64,000 nucleotides of DNA from contig NZ_CP036348.1 of the NCBI RefSeq assembly GCF_007753095.1, positions 1,736,001 through 1,800,000 on the forward strand, read 5' to 3'. The notes below the pieces were generated by a model. The model was given only the letters and a program-made list of their open reading frames with translations. It searched no databases and was not told the DNA's origin. The first letter of the stretch is position 1, and each line of letters starts with the position of its first letter. The translations under genes were made by a program, and so were the position numbers. The DNA is from Rosistilla carotiformis (GTDB lineage: Bacteria > Planctomycetota > Planctomycetia > Pirellulales > Pirellulaceae). Positions 38,043 to 45,601 of the stretch are shown in pieces.

Positions 38043-40124
38043 TTAAAATCCTCGGACCGGTCCAATCAGAGGGGGCTTCACCGGCTTGGCCACGCCAAAG
38101 AAGACCACGATCGTGTGGGCGCCGAACTGGGTGGAACGGGCTTCAGGAGGAATTTTGCTGAAGCCTGCCTTCGTATCGTGGAAGCCATTGCCAACCCAGA
38201 CATTACCGGCCGGATCGACAGCGATCGGCGCTATGACTTGCAGTCCGCCAAGATAGCCCTCGTGTGGAGTGAGCGGGTCGCCAGTCTTCACCCCCGGCGG
38301 GCGAGTCTCGGGGCGAACACCGGCGAGCTGAGTTACGGAGCTGCTGGTGGAGCTTGCCACCCAGACATTGTCATTGCCATCGATCGCGATCCCCCACGGG
38401 CCGGTGATGGCACCATCCGCATTGAAAGGGCCGTGTACTTTGCCGTCGGGAGTGATCATCGAGATATCGCCACCAGGATATTCGTTGATGATTTCCCACA
38501 AGTCCGCCCACATGTTTGCAGCCACATCGTCGGGCGTCATGGAGCCTTTCCGGGCCTCGATCTCGCCTTCGAACTTTTGCTTGATCAAGGCCAACTTCTC
38601 CCTGACCTTGGGGTGCCCGATCAGGTTGCCGATCCATGCATTGCCCTTGCTGTCGATCGCGATCGCGTGCGGGCTGAATCCAACCTCGAACTCTTCGGCC
38701 TGTCCGGGGTTGCTCGCTGGAAAACGGGTCACCGTGTTGGAGGCGCTGTTCGTAATCCAAATCCGGTCCTGCTGGTCGATGGCGATACCGAATGGACCCT
38801 TGACCTGGAGCGTTCCATCGACCGGTTTGCCCTCCACCGTCCGGCCGAGAATGCGACCTTTCGAGATATCGCCTCCTGGAATGTGTACGATTTGATTGTT
38901 CTCGTTGTCGACGGTCCAGACATCGCCGTTCGGGGCAACGAGGACTCCTTGCATTTGCCCGAGTTTGCCGTCGAAATTGTAGCCGCCTTCGGGCGAGAGC
39001 GCCTTGCCTGTCCTGCGATCAAGGACAGAAATCGTCCGGCCGATCAGGTTGGTGACCCAGACTTTGTCGTCGGACGAAAAGGCGATGCCCCAGCCAGGGC
39101 TGTCGATACCGCCACCATTGAAGCCCGTGATCATCGGAGACAGTGGCTTGCCGTTGGGCGCGAATTTGCCCTCGCCGCCACCGAATTGTTGGTAGATTGT
39201 TGTCTGTGAACCGGGCATCCAATTGTTGTTCGTCCAGAAATTCCCCTCGCCATCGATGGCGGCACCACCCACTGCGTAAAAGCCGCCTCCGGCATAGACT
39301 AGCGATAGGGTCCACGCGCTGGGCGCATGAAAAAGGTAAGGGATGAATGCCACGTCACGGTAGCGTTTCCCGTCGGGCACCGGAGCGAGTGCTTCGAAAA
39401 GATCGAAAATTCTAGTCGCGTTGTGGGCAGGGAAACGCGCGATGTTGTGCATGGCACTGAGCGTATTGGAGGGCGCACTCCCGTCCGGCGTCGTCGTCGC
39501 TTCGAATAATTTCTCGCAGACCCGTGGTTTACCCGAGATGCAGGCCGAGAGCAGCGCTCCCAACGTGTTGAACTTGGCTAAGGTCGTGGTTCGAGGACCG
39601 TTCAAAGCGTTCACGATCACGGGGCCGTGGGCGCCCGTTTCGAGATCCACCAGATTCGGCACATTGCCAGCAGCGATCCGTAGGCCAGTTGCGTTACCGC
39701 GTAACGCTCCATCGTGAAGGAACTGCGCTGTGGTGTATGCGGAGGCGATGGTGGTGAGCTCGTTGATCGTCACACGATCTGGCGGTGTGGGGCCCAAGGT
39801 CGTCATCAGGGTGATTGACGGGTTCGGCTCCGCCTCCTCGTTCGTCACTCCCCCCATAGCAATCAGATAGTAAACGCCCGCTTCGGCGTTCCCATCAGTG
39901 ATCGACAATTCGAAGCTGCCATCCTGGCTCGTCCGCGTTGCGCTGATCTTCCGGGGAGCCTCCGAGGTCGTCTCCCAGAGAGTGACCTCGGCATTTCCAA
40001 TCGAGCCGCCTGCTACCGCAACCCTTCCTTCAATGCGCTGAACGGCGGAGGCTGGGCCGACCACTAAGCCAACTGAGAAAACTAGGGTGGCACAGAGTAG
40101 AGTCTTGAGAGTCATGTATTTCAT
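38043..40124 (-). CDS. Secreted NHL/streptogramin-lyase-like beta-propeller protein, 693 aa
   Basis: A signal peptide (TLLCATLVFSVGLVVGPASA) is followed by a carboxypeptidase-regulatory-like domain (GRVAVAGGSIGNAEVTLWE, DGSFELSI) and then a C-terminal propeller. Its blades repeat the pattern GIAIDxxxRIWITNSASNTVTRF, AIAIDSKGNAWIGN, GIAIDGNDNVWVASS and PIAVDPAGNVWVGN, as in NHL or Vgb-type repeats. One segment (KLALIKQKFEGEIEARKGS) is a helical insertion between blades. No lyase histidine can be assigned. It is probably an envelope binding protein. Two adjacent start codons (MKYM) are possible. Confidence 0.85.
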   Translation of the reverse strand: MKYMTLKTLLCATLVFSVGLVVGPASAVQRIEGRVAVAGGSIGNAEVTLWETTSEAPRKISATRTSQDGSFELSITDGNAEAGVYYLIAMGGVTNEEAEPNPSITLMTTLGPTPPDRVTINELTTIASAYTTAQFLHDGALRGNATGLRIAAGNVPNLVDLETGAHGPVIVNALNGPRTTTLAKFNTLGALLSACISGKPRVCEKLFEATTTPDGSAPSNTLSAMHNIARFPAHNATRIFDLFEALAPVPDGKRYRDVAFIPYLFHAPSAWTLSLVYAGGGFYAVGGAAIDGEGNFWTNNNWMPGSQTTIYQQFGGGEGKFAPNGKPLSPMITGFNGGGIDSPGWGIAFSSDDKVWVTNLIGRTISVLDRRTGKALSPEGGYNFDGKLGQMQGVLVAPNGDVWTVDNENNQIVHIPGGDISKGRILGRTVEGKPVDGTLQVKGPFGIAIDQQDRIWITNSASNTVTRFPASNPGQAEEFEVGFSPHAIAIDSKGNAWIGNLIGHPKVREKLALIKQKFEGEIEARKGSMTPDDVAANMWADLWEIINEYPGGDISMITPDGKVHGPFNADGAITGPWGIAIDGNDNVWVASSTSSSVTQLAGVRPETRPPGVKTGDPLTPHEGYLGGLQVIAPIAVDPAGNVWVGNGFHDTKAGFSKIPPEARSTQFGAHTIVVFFGVAKPVKPPLIGPVRGF

Positions 40125-40328
40125 CGCTTTAGGGTTTTAAGCCAGCATGTTGATTGAAATTGTAGCACCCCCGATGGAGTTTCGCTTTGTTGCAGAACGC
40201 GAGAAATCACGCAGTCGCCTTGCTGGATTTACGAATGGCAAATTCGTACGTTTTCAGCGACTTGCGTGCGTTTCAAGGTTCTTTTTTGCGTTGGACAATT
40301 TGACGCGTATGGTCATCAGGATTTCTTG

Positions 40329-40544
40329 TCATTCGCCAGTTTTTTGCGGGTCTCCGTAGAGCCTCGCATCGCATCGACGGCATAACCAAGTTGGGAATGA
40401 TCCGTTCGGAACAATATGCGTCAATCCCGTTCTCTTCATGCGGCACTTACAAATCGGACAGCGTTTTCCTCGCAAGCACGACGATACTTCGGGAGCGACC
40501 AACAAAATCAGTAAAGTGAAGTATAGGATTTCGGCCCAAGGCAT
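40329..40544 (-). CDS. Small membrane-anchored zinc-ribbon protein, 71 aa
   Basis: A hydrophobic N-terminal segment (ILYFTLLILLVAPEV) is followed by two cysteine pairs, CPIC and CRRC, about 25 residues apart, the layout of a zinc ribbon. No family is recognised. It lies in the AT-richer transition between backbone and island, with no obvious partner. Size and cysteine spacing support a real gene, but the evidence is thin. Confidence 0.5.
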   Translation of the reverse strand: MPWAEILYFTLLILLVAPEVSSCLRGKRCPICKCRMKRTGLTHIVPNGSFPTWLCRRCDARLYGDPQKTGE

Positions 40545-40606
40545 TGGTGTATTCCTGCTCGGCGCACTACAAGTCGTCGGACGTCATTTGAGATTCTCCT
40601 GGGCCA

Positions 40607-41104
40607 TCAAGGATTGATCACACAAATGACGCCGCCATTCTCCCAACTGGCGGCCAAGCCGCTCCGGATAGATGTCTTGTCGCGAGCGAAAATGATTTGA
40701 GATCCGTCCGGAGAAAATCGGGGCGTAGTGTCGCTAGCGTCCATGTCCGTAAGTTGAATATGTGATTTTCCGTCAACGCCGATTTTGAGTATGTGATCCG
40801 CCCGGTCACCCGGCACCCCCGCAGCGTAAACGATGCGGTATCCGTCGGGAGAAAGTGCCCGAGTAACCTCATATTCAGCAGAATCTGTGATTTGAACAAC
40901 CGTAAGCTTCTCAAGGCTTCGAAGGTAGAGGTCACGGCCACCTGTGCCGGGCGTGTTGAACAAGGCTGCGTCAACCAAGGAAGCGATGTCAATTGTCGTG
41001 TTTTGGTGTCCATGTGGTCTGTCGTGATCGCTCGGCGTCCCCCTGGGACAGCCGGCAAAACACTGCGTCGCGCTACACTGTAGACGCACGAAGAATCGAG
41101 GCAT
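40607..41104 (-). pseudogene. PD40/TolB-like propeller fragment, probably frameshifted at its end
   Basis: From the ATG at 41104 the frame gives a lipoprotein-like start (CFAGCPRG) and then clear WD40-like beta-propeller (PD40) repeats: ALSPDGYRIVYAAG, RFSPDGSQIIFA, and finally VICVINP directly followed by a TGA. Dropping one T at that point would read NPDGPGESQMTSDDL and stop, restoring the usual PDG turn of the repeat, so a single-base insertion is likely. Even then only two or three blades exist, far fewer than a full propeller, so this is a remnant. It lies left of a possible relic attC, as an old cassette would. Confidence 0.5.
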
Positions 41105-41124
41105 GCTCGTCGCCGTGACGATTA

Positions 41125-41200
41125 GGTTAACTCGGTGACGACGGTTGGCGTTGTGTGAAAAAAACAGCATGTTCGCCACGCCGGTGCAACGATTTGATGT
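41125..41200 (-). other. Possible degenerate attC-like site
   Basis: GGTTAAC, then GGTTGGCG, a spacer, CGCCACGCCGGTGCAACGAT and a mutated core (TTTGATG in place of GGTTATC). The layout resembles the intact sites at 47-58 kb, but the right core and the bulged T are lost. Confidence 0.3.
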
Positions 41201-41258
41201 GTCGCAGGGTGGGGCAAAGGGTGATGTTAGCGTCGCAATTCTGAGAAGTGAGTACAAA

Positions 41259-41714
41259 TCATTGAGGTGAAAACGGATGATTTGCGTTGGGACTTTGGGA
41301 CCGCGTATCAAGGAATGCGCGTATTGATGGAGAGAAGAGCAACGTGAGGCCAATTGCGATGAAGATGCACGCGTGAATTGCGGGTAGCGTGAATAGAGTC
41401 GCGGAAATTTGAAAAAAGAAGTCTGAACGTTCGCGTGGCGTGATTTCGGCCAAACGGTACATGAGGTATCCCAAGGCCGATAGCGATGTAAGGCCTTTTG
41501 TGAATGTCCATGTCGCCAAACCCCATCGCATCCACTTTTCTCCCGTTTGCCACAGATTCCACACGGCCCAAATCATCAGTGCCGGTAGAAGAACGGATTT
41601 TAGCCATCGGAAAGTTTCCGACGAACCTGAAAAGGCGAACACGACATTGGTCGCTTCGTTAAAAACGATCAGCGCGGCAAGGATCAGATATAGGATGCGC
41701 CCCCGATTAATCAT
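41259..41714 (-). CDS. Four-helix membrane protein of unknown function, 151 aa
   Basis: Hydrophobic segments begin at about residues 8 (LYLILAALIVF), 40 (LLPALMIWAVW), 70 (FTKGLTSLSALGYLMY) and 107 (FTLPAIHACIFIAIGLTLLF), giving four helices and a short polar tail. No motif is recognised. It sits left of a decayed recombinase with the same relative position and orientation that the leading cassette has at 58.9 kb, so it may be an old integron cassette gene. Confidence 0.6.
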   Translation of the reverse strand: MINRGRILYLILAALIVFNEATNVVFAFSGSSETFRWLKSVLLPALMIWAVWNLWQTGEKWMRWGLATWTFTKGLTSLSALGYLMYRLAEITPRERSDFFFQISATLFTLPAIHACIFIAIGLTLLFSPSIRAFLDTRSQSPNANHPFSPQ

Positions 41715-41759
41715 GCTGTTTTCGTCGGTGCTAAATGCGACGGTTCGGCGACATCGCGT

Positions 41760-42262
41760 TTACGCTCACCGGTTGGCCCGCGAGAACCGTTTTGAGTGTA
41801 CGGCGCATTCTCGCTGGTCGCGCACCCTCGTGCAACTTCCGAATCCCATGCGTACCGCCAGATCTCTCCGGCGAACGATTTTATATAGGCGTCAAGAAAC
41901 TTCTTGCAATGCGGCGACGGGCGCCACGAGACCGTTGGAAGATCTCCGTAGAGGCCAGAGGTGAACCAATACGACGTTTAAGGAGGATCGCCCAACGTGC
42001 TGACGGGAAAGGCTGGCTTTAAGCCTGATGCAAAGTTCGCCTGCAACGTGTGAGGCGGAGAATTGGACGCGTTGTACCCGATATAGGACGTCACAAATTC
42101 GCTCGGGAATTCGGCACCGATGGCAAGGAATCACGTTGCAGTGACCATGAAACAGGCGTTCGACCAAGCGGGGCATGGGGTTGCCAGTCGGGCAACGAAA
42201 GCTGGACCGCACAAAGTGCTGCAAGCAGGCAATCATGAGCAATCGCAGAACCGGAACGGGCA
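41760..42262 (+). pseudogene. Decayed tyrosine recombinase 3' end, copy 1
   Basis: No single frame is intact, but pieces match copy 2 at 58974-59496 along the same order. One frame near its end reads MARNHVAVTMKQAFDQA, which fits the recombinase C-terminal box HY-x-x-(T)M with the catalytic Tyr replaced by Val. Only the 3' portion is present. It ends beside a terminator and a tRNA-Leu 3' fragment, the usual site for an island integrase. Confidence 0.55.
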
Positions 42263-42264
42263 CG

Positions 42265-42303
42265 AAAAAAGCCCGCAACACGTCAGTGTTCGCGGGCCTT
42301 TGA
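42265..42303. terminator. Bidirectional hairpin terminator, copy 1
   Basis: AAAAAAGCCCGCAACAC, a 4-nt loop, then GTGTTCGCGGGCCTTT. The same hairpin recurs at 59475-59512 beside the intact tRNA-Leu. Confidence 0.8.
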
Positions 42304-42323
42304 TTGCTGGTGATCTTGTCACC

Positions 42324-42382
<59 letters not shown>

Positions 42383-42390
42383 AAGCACAT

Positions 42391-42422
42391 CGCTACACGT
42401 CCGCGACACGCCGCTACACGTC
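42391..42422 (+). repeat. Direct repeats CGCTACACGTC next to the tRNA fragment
   Basis: Two copies of CGCTACACGTC (42391-42401 and 42412-42422) flank a diverged one. The same unit recurs in tandem at 42611-42652. They may be arm-type recombinase binding sites. Confidence 0.5.
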
Positions 42423-42442
42423 GAACGTGCAGCGGCGTTTTT
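42409..42442 (+). terminator. Hairpin terminator at the left edge of the island
   Basis: CGCCGCTACACGT, a 3-nt loop, ACGTGCAGCGGCG and TTTTT. There is one mismatch in a 13-bp stem. It overlaps the direct repeats. Confidence 0.75.
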
Positions 42443-42846
42443 AATGCGCACACCGGATTCCCAAATCCGGGAACCGATTTGGTGGCGCGACGGTGGCGCA
42501 CGACAAGGGTCGTATTCGAACCGATTTGAAGTCGCAAAATGCGATCACTGTTTGCACTGGATAAGCGACAATCCAAGACGAATTTGGAAAAAATTTCCCC
42601 TCAACTCTTCCGCTACACGTCGCTACATATCCGCTACACGTCGCTACACGTCGGTGCGAAAAACGCCCCCCCCGTATCTAGCGCCACCTCTGTTGAGATT
42701 CCCGAAATCTCGTCGATACTTCGATTGTGCGAGCGGGAAACCATCAAACCATTCGATCCATCGACCCCAGTTATTCGACATCCCAGCTCGCACAAGTTGG
42801 TCGGATAGCTGGGGTCGTTTCGTTTGTCCGTAGGGAAGGAACCGCG
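42443..42846. other. Left-end region of the island without a clear gene
   Basis: About 400 bp. It holds the tandem CGCTACACGT repeats at 42611-42652 and some short open frames of biased composition that I do not believe. A GGAAGGA ribosome-binding site for the next gene lies at its right end. Confidence 0.4.
42611..42652 (+). repeat. Tandem CGCTACACGT repeats
   Basis: Four units in 42 bp: CGCTACACGT at 42611, CGCTACATAT at 42621, and CGCTACACGT at 42632 and 42642. The spacing is 10-11 bp, one helical turn. The unit matches those beside the tRNA fragment. Confidence 0.65.
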
Positions 42847-43101
42847 ATGAAAGAATCACTTTCAAACCGCGTCGCATTCTTGCGACTTCGTATCACACGC
42901 ATCGTCATGCCGTGGCGACGAGTCGACCGTTTGGCGTCTCGCGTTGCCGTGCTTGAATCGAACGTTGTGTATCTCGCACACGAGAACCAACGGTTGATAG
43001 GGCACTTGAAGTTCTACGCGGTCCAGCTCAAAGAGTTGGGCGAACGGCTGAACGATCAGACAGTCAAGCAGAGTCCCAGCTTCGAACCAAGCAACAACTG
43101 A
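42847..43101 (+). CDS. Small coiled-coil protein of the island, 84 aa
   Basis: The ATG at 42847 has a good ribosome-binding site (GGAAGGA). The first 30 residues are basic (NRVAFLRLRITRIVMPWRR) and the middle forms a heptad-like helix (LASRVAVLESNVVYLAHENQRLIGHLKFYAVQLKELGERL). No family is recognised; size and layout resemble small phage or plasmid accessory proteins. The next small gene follows 8 bp later on the same strand. Confidence 0.6.
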   Translation: MKESLSNRVAFLRLRITRIVMPWRRVDRLASRVAVLESNVVYLAHENQRLIGHLKFYAVQLKELGERLNDQTVKQSPSFEPSNN

Positions 43102-43109
43102 GGTGGGTT

Positions 43110-43250
43110 ATGTCACGCGGATTGAACGTCGTAATTCTGGCGATGCAATCAGGGTTCTTGGTTTTCGGATTGAACGAAAGCCACCTTTCCATGACTGCGG
43201 TCGCTGCGTTCGGGGTCGGCTTCTCGCTGTCGGTATTGGTCCGCAACTAA
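43110..43250 (+). CDS. Very small two-helix membrane protein, 46 aa
   Basis: A short frame starting at the ATG at 43110, with an AGGTGGG ribosome-binding site 8 bp after the previous stop. It encodes two hydrophobic stretches (VVILAMQSGFLVFGL and AVAAFGVGFSLSVLV) and ends VRN. Its stop overlaps by 4 bp the stop of the minus-strand gene that faces it. It could be a holin-like or regulatory peptide; nothing in the sequence decides this. Confidence 0.5.
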   Translation: MSRGLNVVILAMQSGFLVFGLNESHLSMTAVAAFGVGFSLSVLVRN

Positions 43251-43861
43251 CGCGATGGCTCGAATTGGAATAGCTGGAATTCTGGCGTCACTGAATTGGA
43301 GTCAACCAACACGATGTGCCCGTACTCTTTTTGCCCGATCGGAAACACGCAGCGGAGCGTGAGCGACTCACCCGGTTTAACGATGATTGCAGGATCCATG
43401 AAGAACGAACAGTCCGACGTCAAATCGCATCGCGAGAAATCAATTGTTTGCGATCGACTTCGTTCGGCAGCGATCACCGTTCGTTGTGGCGGTATCGATC
43501 CGCCGTTGTTCGATGTGACTCGCGGAACAGTCCGCTGCAGCTCAAATCCGAACAACACGAGGTCGCGACCACCGTTGTTCTGGATGATGCAGTTGGCCGT
43601 GTCTTCCGCGATGCGAATTGTACGCAGCACCACAAGCAGTGGCGATTCCCGCCACTGCTTGACGTTGTCCAGTTCGATCGTCAATGCATCCTGCTTGCTG
43701 GCGATGAACTGTGCATTTTGCGAAGCCTTGTCGGCCGCAGCGTTGCCAGCATTGATCTGCAAAGCAGCTATTCCAATGCTCACCACGGCACCGATCGCGG
43801 CGATGGCACATTGCAGAACGCATCCGGAATCGTCGTTGTCATTCATTGAATCAGGATCCAT
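43247..43861 (-). CDS. Single-pass membrane protein of unknown function, 204 aa
   Basis: The ATG at 43861 (or 43846) is preferred to longer forms because the preceding codons are low quality. After an acidic start comes a transmembrane helix (VLQCAIAAIGAVVSIGIAALQI), a helical linker and a beta-rich domain (ANCIIQNNGGRDLVLFGFEL, PGESLTLRCVFPI) that resembles a small immunoglobulin-like fold. No family is recognised. It is divergent from the next plus-strand genes, with about 200 bp between them. Confidence 0.6.
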   Translation of the reverse strand: MDPDSMNDNDDSGCVLQCAIAAIGAVVSIGIAALQINAGNAAADKASQNAQFIASKQDALTIELDNVKQWRESPLLVVLRTIRIAEDTANCIIQNNGGRDLVLFGFELQRTVPRVTSNNGGSIPPQRTVIAAERSRSQTIDFSRCDLTSDCSFFMDPAIIVKPGESLTLRCVFPIGQKEYGHIVLVDSNSVTPEFQLFQFEPSR

Positions 43862-44061
43862 TTGCACTGCATCGGTCGGCGAAAGTGCCCCACGTCTATT
43901 GTTTTCCAGCGAACCACTAATGATCGCAATCCCTGAGCGGTTGAACCAACTGCAAATGGTCAAAAAGGATGGTGCCCGTAGCAAACGCACGGGCCCGAAT
44001 TGAACGAGATGGAACTTCGGCAGCGCTGAATCCGAACCAACCAAACCAAGAGAACAACACA

Positions 44062-44361
44062 ATGCAAGTGACGATGGAATCGACCGACGTAAAACTCGAC
44101 ATCGACGGCGTCCCGTGCCGGCTGTGGAACGGCGTCACCCCCGGTGGCGTGACATGTTTGGTGATGGTGCATCGCATCGGCGTTCACGCATTGGACGACG
44201 ATAGTGAGTTTTCTGAGTTGGAGCCAAGGCCCGGCAAACTCACCTGTGTTGACTATGAGCTATTGCGTGCGGTCCTTGAAACTGCCGAGAGCGACGACGC
44301 TGTCATGCGAGGCTTCGACCAGCAGGTGATCACCGATCTACGGGAGATTCTGCAGCGATGA
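44062..44361 (+). CDS. Island protein of unknown function, 99 aa
   Basis: The start at 44062 is chosen because the domain begins there (TDVKLDIDGVPCRLWNG). It is an acidic soluble protein with a GVTCLVMVHRIGVHA strand and a C-terminal helix ending ITDLREILQR. It overlaps the next gene by 4 bp (ATGA), so they are coupled. No family is recognised; gene size and tight packing resemble phage early genes. Confidence 0.65.
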   Translation: MQVTMESTDVKLDIDGVPCRLWNGVTPGGVTCLVMVHRIGVHALDDDSEFSELEPRPGKLTCVDYELLRAVLETAESDDAVMRGFDQQVITDLREILQR

Positions 44362-44657
44362 GTCATACCGCCGAATTGAGTCTGAAGAACTTGCATCTGT
44401 TGTCGCCCGATCTGGCAACCGACTTCAGCGAACAGTTGCACGCGGCCGTGGTGGATTGTCGGCAACGACCAAGCTTGGCAGAGAAACGCGAAGTGACGAT
44501 CAAGCTGATCGTGCAACCACACCCGGAAGATCCCGACGACGTCACGATCCAACCGGTCACGTCGCGAAAAACGCCAGCACGAAAGATCGACGTGGTTCGC
44601 GCACGGCGAACCACGCGCAATCAACTGCAATTCGACTTCGATGAAGAGTTGTTGTGA
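44358..44657 (+). CDS. Phage-like small protein of unknown function, 99 aa
   Basis: It starts inside the stop of the previous gene (ATGA). The sequence has an N-terminal helix, a central strand pair (KREVTIKLIVQPHPEDPDDVTIQPVTS) and a basic tail with a final QLQFDFDEELL. The central pattern recurs in phage-like proteins as I remember them, but no function is known to me. It is the last gene before the tRNA-like structure and csrA. Confidence 0.65.
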   Translation: MSHTAELSLKNLHLLSPDLATDFSEQLHAAVVDCRQRPSLAEKREVTIKLIVQPHPEDPDDVTIQPVTSRKTPARKIDVVRARRTTRNQLQFDFDEELL

Positions 44658-44671
44658 ACGCCCGTAAACAA

Positions 44672-44744
44672 AGCGACGTTCGTTTGGGATGCGGTGGCTG
44701 TCTATGCCCCAGCCACCGTGCAGGTTCGAAACCTGCCGTCGCTT
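44672..44744 (+). tRNA. tRNA-like structure of non-standard anticodon arm
   Basis: Seven perfect acceptor pairs (AGCGACG with CGTCGCT) enclose a 3-bp D-like arm with a GGG loop and a perfect T-arm with the consensus loop (GCAGG TTCGAAA CCTGC). The anticodon arm is unusual: GTGGCTG pairs with CAGCCAC, leaving a 9-nt loop TCTATGCCC instead of a 5-bp stem and 7-nt loop, so no anticodon can be assigned. Four T follow. It lies 45 bp before csrA. It may be a decayed tRNA, a tRNA mimic in a leader RNA, or a structured terminator. Confidence 0.45.
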
Positions 44745-44788
44745 TTGGTGAATTGTATTTGTTTGTTCAATCGTAAGGAGTTAGCAGG

Positions 44789-44986
44789 ATGTTAGTCCTA
44801 GCCAGAAACCCAGGCCAATCGATATACATTTGTGGCAAAGTGATCCGCGTTACCGTGGTTCGTGTTCTCGGAAACCGCATCTACCTTGGATTCGACGCGC
44901 CTCGCGAAGTTGACATCGTGCGAAGTGAGCTGGTTGACGATTTGGGTGACGATGGAGACTCCGCGAATATCAAAGTGGAGGCCTGA
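44789..44986 (+). CDS. csrA: CsrA/RsmA-family RNA-binding regulator, 65 aa
   Basis: A homologue of carbon storage regulator A, a dimer that binds GGA motifs in mRNA leaders and blocks or stabilises translation. It matches the family from MLVLARNPGQSIYI, through VTVVRVLGNRIYLGFDAP, to VDIVRSELVDD; the second RNA-contact region (IVRSEL in place of VxRxEI) is kept. A ribosome-binding site (AAGGAG) precedes the ATG. It is carried on the mobile island, 4 bp before the ASCH-like gene, and so may regulate element or host mRNAs. The housekeeping csrA would be elsewhere. Confidence 0.88.
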   Translation: MLVLARNPGQSIYICGKVIRVTVVRVLGNRIYLGFDAPREVDIVRSELVDDLGDDGDSANIKVEA

Positions 44987-44990
44987 AGCG

Positions 44991-45377
44991 ATGGTCGCCT
45001 ACAACTTCCAAAGCCAGTTCGTCGATGCGAGCGAATCAGGTACCAAATCGCATACAGTACGCCGGATAATCAAACGGCGACATGCACGCGAAGGCGATCG
45101 ATTGCAGCTCTACACCGGCATGCGAACGAAAGCATGCCGCAAGATCCTCGATCCGGATCCTGTCTGCTTGAAGGTGCAAAACATCGTGTTGGAGGTTGGC
45201 GACGAATCAATCGTTGCCGCTGAGATCGACGGCACGCCAGTCAACGATCTTGCCCCTTTCGCGAGCTCAGACGGGTTCGAATCGCTCGAAACATTCCATC
45301 GGTTCTGGCGGATGTTTCATGGCGTTGGCACCTTCCACGGCAAGCTGATTGCATGGGGGGCGGAATGCCACGAATAG
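44991..45377 (+). CDS. ASCH/PUA-like island protein, 128 aa
   Basis: Starting at the ATG at 44991, the motif FQSQFVDASESGTKSHTVRR, then GDRLQLYTGMRTKACRK, matches the pattern of ASCH-domain proteins found in phages (GTKxHTIR and GDxLxLYTG). ASCH is a PUA-like fold that binds RNA or modified nucleotides. It begins 4 bp after csrA, so the two may form a small RNA-handling unit. Its end overlaps the next gene by 13 bp. Confidence 0.75.
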   Translation: MVAYNFQSQFVDASESGTKSHTVRRIIKRRHAREGDRLQLYTGMRTKACRKILDPDPVCLKVQNIVLEVGDESIVAAEIDGTPVNDLAPFASSDGFESLETFHRFWRMFHGVGTFHGKLIAWGAECHE

Positions 45378-45598
45378 CAACGTTGTCGCGCCCGATCGTC
45401 CGTCGCATCGAGCCGAAGCTAATCGTTCGGATCACGCCTGACGGCGTCTCAATCCGCGGATATCGCCGTCGTCGATGGCGTGACGTTTCATGGGCGCAGC
45501 TGGCATCGCTTGCCGACGACCAGCTGCCATTGGTCAAGCATTGCCAATTGGCCGATGGTCAAGAACAACTTCGCAAACTCGGTGCGATTGAGGATTGA
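45365..45598 (+). CDS. Small basic island protein, 77 aa
   Basis: It starts at the ATG at 45365, inside the end of the ASCH-like gene. The N-terminal half is strongly basic (VRRIEPKLIVRITPDGVSIRGYRRRRWRDVSW) and reads like a small beta-hairpin nucleic-acid-binding unit; the C-terminal half is acidic and helical. No family is recognised. It lies 3 bp before the replication-type gene, within the same transcript. Confidence 0.6.
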   Translation: MPRIATLSRPIVRRIEPKLIVRITPDGVSIRGYRRRRWRDVSWAQLASLADDQLPLVKHCQLADGQEQLRKLGAIED

Positions 45599-45601
45599 TC
45601 G

